This document shows, piece after piece, positions 60,848 through 64,000 of a stretch of DNA of 64,000 nucleotides. Position 1 is the stretch's first letter. Each line of letters starts with the position of its first letter. The position numbers and the translations under genes are program-made. The stretch comes from Sycobia sp. Sy_11 (Eukaryota; Arthropoda; Insecta; Hymenoptera; Epichrysomallidae): positions 539,501 through 603,500 of the forward strand of contig JACCIC010000189.1 of assembly GCA_018907035.1 (NCBI GenBank), written 5' to 3'. The notes under the pieces are model-generated. The model was not told where the DNA came from and ran no database searches. It worked only from the letters and a program-made list of their open reading frames with translations.

Positions 60848-63125
60848 AAAAAAATGTTCGACTGTCCTTCTTTCTGATCACCCTTCAAGAATTTGAACTA
60901 TAAATTACTACTAAAAATAAAATAAAATTAGACTATTTTATTACACTATTAAGTTATTATACTTATTATTATATTATTGCTAAGTTAGTTATGGTTGTCC
61001 CTTGCTAACATAAAATATAGCTTATTTTTTATTTTTTCTATTTTTATTATTTGGAATTTTTAATTTAATTTTATTTTATTTTTAGTAATAATTTCTATTT
61101 CAGATTCTTCAAGAGTGACGAGTGACTGACTATCCTTATTTTAGTATAATATATTATAGTATAAAGACTGTAGGTCCGATAAAAATATTTATTAATTTAA
61201 TTCAAAACAGTCAACATAAGTACTTACGAAATATACTTACGAAACATACTCCCGTCAATCGTGCTCTGGGATTCTTTTGCATTATACCACACATATTAAA
61301 AACCATTATATCAGCGGGATACCAGCTTAGGCAAGTCTCTTGTGAAAGAATACGCACGCCTTTATATCTTAGTAACGGACTTAAAGTTCCGTCGACAACA
61401 GTGCTTAAGCCAGATTCGTCTAACATCATATCAACTTGAGTCAATCCAAATCCACTTACTACCGCTTCTATATTTTCAAACGGTGTTGCATATTCAGGTA
61501 ATCTGACTGGACTTACAAGCGAATGTTCTCCGAATATCAACTGTCCATCTAACTATAAATAAATAAAAGATATTACTCAATATTTTTGGAAATATATCTT
61601 AAAATGTAGTATAAAATTATATTTACATCTCATTGACTGTCGAAAATAATAATTACAATTGTATTTTTAATAAAAGGTGTATTTAAGTAAATTCTATTGT
61701 AACTCCTCATAGAAATAATTGTATTGAAGTATATCATGGAGTATCTTAAGTAAAAAATTTAATTTACCTGTACTACAGCAATATTGACGAACATAAAAGC
61801 AGAATCAAAGATCGGAACATAAATACGATTTACGAGCATCGAGTACGACCACGTATTACTTAAATCATGAGATCCTAGCACAATGGAAAATGTCCTTTCT
61901 TTTAACTCGCCATTACTTTGTAAAAAGACGATAGCAGCAGATAATACAAATTGTTCGGATATTATGACAGCACCGCCCATTAATTTGTACTCAAAACTGT
62001 TATTTTCGATGCCTCGCACTAATGCCTGGTATTTAAAAGCTAGCGGGTCTGTCGACGGAATCCCACCAAGAATGGATTCCTTGCTTAAAGCTAAAACTGA
62101 AACTGGAGGAAATTGATAATTGTGAGAAAGATATTTTCATCGTTAAAAATACGTAGAGTATAGTATAATTGCACGATCGTCAAAATACTCTTTCAAGCTC
62201 TAAAATGATGTGGATTGCAAATGTTGGGCTTCTTTAGAAAAAGTAAACGCCAAATTTAAACATGCTGAATAACATGTATTAATTTCATGTATTACACAAT
62301 AGTTCACACAGTATATCAAAGTTAATTACAGAAATATAATAATTTGAAATTAAAGGAAGTAATAGGTCCTGTGAATGGGTGATAGTTGTGTCTTAAATCT
62401 TTTCAGAATTAATTTTGACGACAGTTGGAATTATCCCACTCAATTCCGAGCAAATCCATCGCGCATATACGGTGACTTCTCGTTGCTAAAGTTTATAAAA
62501 ACATAAATTACGCCTCATTTGAAATTTAGTATCTGAATTAGTTCTGCCATTAATATTTCTTTCAACTCTAGTGTTAGATGATTGTGATATTTAATGATAT
62601 TCATAATTTAAGCATTACTTTAAACTATGTCAATAGTAACGCTCGATATTTGAATCATTCGATTGAAAATGGATCCTTGTTAAAATTAGCATGGCGTAAA
62701 AATTAATATATTAAATCATACTGATATTAAACAACATTTTGATACAAGGGAGTTAAACACATGTTTTTTGACGAGGGCGTATTTTCATCGCCGGTGTTTG
62801 TTGTCTCGTGCGATACGACACTTTTTAACACTCAATTGCGCATAATGTACTTTTTTTACGTGTATGATGACAATATATAGTAATAGCATATTGCGTAATC
62901 GTATTTTGTTTTCTATTATATTTTTTAGGAAGAGAAATCGCTATTCCACCCCCGCGAGTTAAACGGACAAAATTGTACTTTGTACCCTGAGTATTAAAAA
63001 ATCTATTAATAATTATACTGTAATGCTACTAACATTTTTTAGCTGAATTACGACAAAAACATACCTTGGCTTATAAAATAAGTAACCGAAAACGTGAACG
63101 AGAGTATAGTTAAATAATAATTCAT
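59453..63125 (-). CDS. Secreted serine protease homolog C, catalytically dead (four exons)
   Basis: The CDS joins 63065-63125, 61768-62090, 61241-61552 and 59453-59668 (912 nt, 303 aa). Residues 1-20 (MNYYLTILSFTFSVTYFISQ) are a signal peptide. The activation region reads ALSKES-ILGG, with Ser at P1. All three triad residues are replaced: His57 by Ile74 (SAAIV), Asp102 by Asn123 (FVNIAV) and Ser195 by Met235 (GDMGN). The Cys42-Cys58 disulfide is also gone (Met58 and Val75), but the 168-182 and 191-220 cysteines, Ile16 and Asp194 remain. Frames, splice sites, signal peptide and the C-terminal NRRHI tail are all intact, so this is probably a functional non-enzymatic homolog (SPH) rather than a pseudogene. 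Known insect SPHs act as cofactors in clotting and melanisation, or occur in venom; the role here is unknown. It is the most upstream gene of the array. Confidence 0.9.
59669..61240 (-). other. SPH C intron 3
   Basis: AT-rich intron of 1,572 bp with (TA)n tracts at 60108-60126 and 60796-60843 and no recognisable transposon. Confidence 0.8.
60796..60843. repeat. (TA)24 microsatellite in SPH C intron 3
   Basis: TA tract inside the largest intron of gene C. Confidence 0.95.
61241..61552 (-). CDS. SPH C exon 3
   Basis: This 312-nt phase-0 exon has acceptor TTTATAG. It begins LDGQLIFGEHSL and keeps VSGFGL, the Cys in QETCLS and NMCGIM, and TGVCF before the Ser-position exon. A second donor motif 13 nt downstream of the main one is noted separately. 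Confidence 0.9.
61553..61767 (-). other. SPH C intron 2
   Basis: Short AT-rich intron of 215 bp, about a quarter the size of its counterparts in A and B. Confidence 0.8.
61768..62090 (-). CDS. SPH C exon 2 (His and Asp positions lost)
   Basis: This 323-nt exon has acceptor TTTTAG and donor GTAAATT. It reads ALSKES-ILGG, KLMGGAV (Cys42 lost), LSAAIVF (His57 and Cys58 lost) and MFVNIAVVQ (Asp102 to Asn). The fold-defining strands are otherwise kept. Confidence 0.92.
62091..63064 (-). other. SPH C intron 1
   Basis: AT-rich phase-1 intron of 974 bp with no repeat or coding signal recognised. Confidence 0.8.
63065..63125 (-). CDS. SPH C exon 1 (signal peptide)
   Basis: ATG at 63123-63125 opens 20 codons with a hydrophobic core and one G before donor GTATGT (phase 1), the same architecture as in A and B but one codon shorter. 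An initiator-like ACAGTA lies 26 bp upstream of the ATG, with a weak TATAGA about 31 bp further. Confidence 0.85.
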
Positions 63126-64000
63126 ATTGTAATATAATTAACTATTTTACTGTATGTAGTGGAATATATAGAAATGTCTATAGTACATTTTATATATACG
63201 TATTATTATGCTAATAAATTTCATAGAATGCGATAATATTCTTATATAATGAAAGACAAAATTAATTTTTCTGAATATAAAGAGATCTTAATTTCATAAA
63301 AAATTTATATTCAAAAAGATTATTTTCCAATAATTATATGATTATTTAATTATTTACATTTTCCATTGACATTATCTTGAAATACGTGATATACGCCATT
63401 TCTTGTCAAAGGAGATGAGAATATCTTTAGACATATATAAAAATATTCTCATATTGAAAGATAGATAAGAGTAATTCTATGGAACTTTTAACTTTTTGCG
63501 CTTGCCACGCTCAATCGTTAAGGCAAATAAATACCGAAGTAAGAAACAAGTTTCCTCTTATATAATGTATTAGAAATGAGATGCTGGTATATATAAAAGC
63601 ATTTGTATTTAGTGTGATGAAAAGCCGAGATAAAAGTTCTATTTATCCCATTTTGGGAGCATAGCGTCCAAAAATTTAATTTGCATATCGCTATAAAGAA
63701 GAAGTTGTTGTGTATCACGTGTAATAGAATGATAACATAAGCTTACTCTTAACAAAAAAGACCTATCCAAAAGTATGGCTATCTAAAAAAAAAAAGTGCA
63801 GACTAGAGTGCGTGCGTACTCCGATTTTTAAAAGTTCCACATTTCTCATTCTCTTAAGGTAGACGAAAATATAATTTTGTAGGAACAATTTAAATATAGT
63901 CCGTTCTATGTTCAGCTGATTCCAAATAACATATGCTTTAATTCTTTATACTAATTCCGATATCACCATATTTAAGTATGCTCTAGTTGGCTATCGTACA
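63126..64000. other. Upstream flank of SPH C
   Basis: AT-rich DNA with no protease exon or other gene recognised; the array may continue beyond the window. Confidence 0.5.

Overview
This is a window of a eukaryotic nuclear genome, most likely an insect and plausibly a hymenopteran such as a parasitoid wasp. The evidence is GT-AG introns, a diacylglycerol acyltransferase gene with an insect-style N-terminus, an expanded family of secreted chymotrypsin-fold proteases, mariner and Jockey-like transposon remnants, and very many (TA)n and (GA/CT)n microsatellites. The species assignment is inference; no sequence search was possible. The four supported genes all lie on the minus strand.

Region 1 (1-39 kb) is the 5' part of DGAT1 (midway in Drosophila). 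Coding exon 1 is at 38162-38286 and coding exon 2 at 1568-1696, joined across a 36.5-kb first intron. The remaining exons lie beyond base 1. The intron alternates AT-rich DNA with CpG-rich islands full of microsatellites. It also holds a decayed mariner transposase (about 8.1-8.8 kb), a second mariner fragment (33.6 kb), a degenerate 107-bp tandem repeat (15.1 kb) and a 35-bp hairpin-forming tandem repeat (22.4 kb). Most long ORFs here are translations of microsatellites and were discarded.

Region 2 (39-44.7 kb) is intergenic. It contains a short perfect palindrome, several (TA)n tracts and, at 43.0-43.2 kb, an unusual row of four different hairpins each followed by GGTCG.

Region 3 (44.7-63.1 kb) is a tandem array of three secreted S1-family genes, here called A (44691-50606), B (54004-58640) and C (59453-63125). 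All have four coding exons: a signal-peptide exon, an exon with the His57 and Asp102 positions, an exon with the middle of the second barrel, and an exon beginning at Gly-Asp-Ser195. Exon lengths and intron phases (1, 0, 0) are almost identical, so they arose by tandem duplication. A and B keep the full catalytic triad. C has lost all three catalytic residues and also both cysteines of the Cys42-Cys58 disulfide, while keeping open frames, splice sites and a signal peptide, so it looks like a secreted pseudo-protease. All three share a C-terminal tail with an N-x-x-H-V/I motif after the normal end of the fold. Gene A carries a decayed non-LTR retrotransposon in antisense orientation in its third intron. 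An 87-bp-arm inverted repeat with TTAA ends lies between B and C.

No rRNA, tRNA or CRISPR features were recognised.
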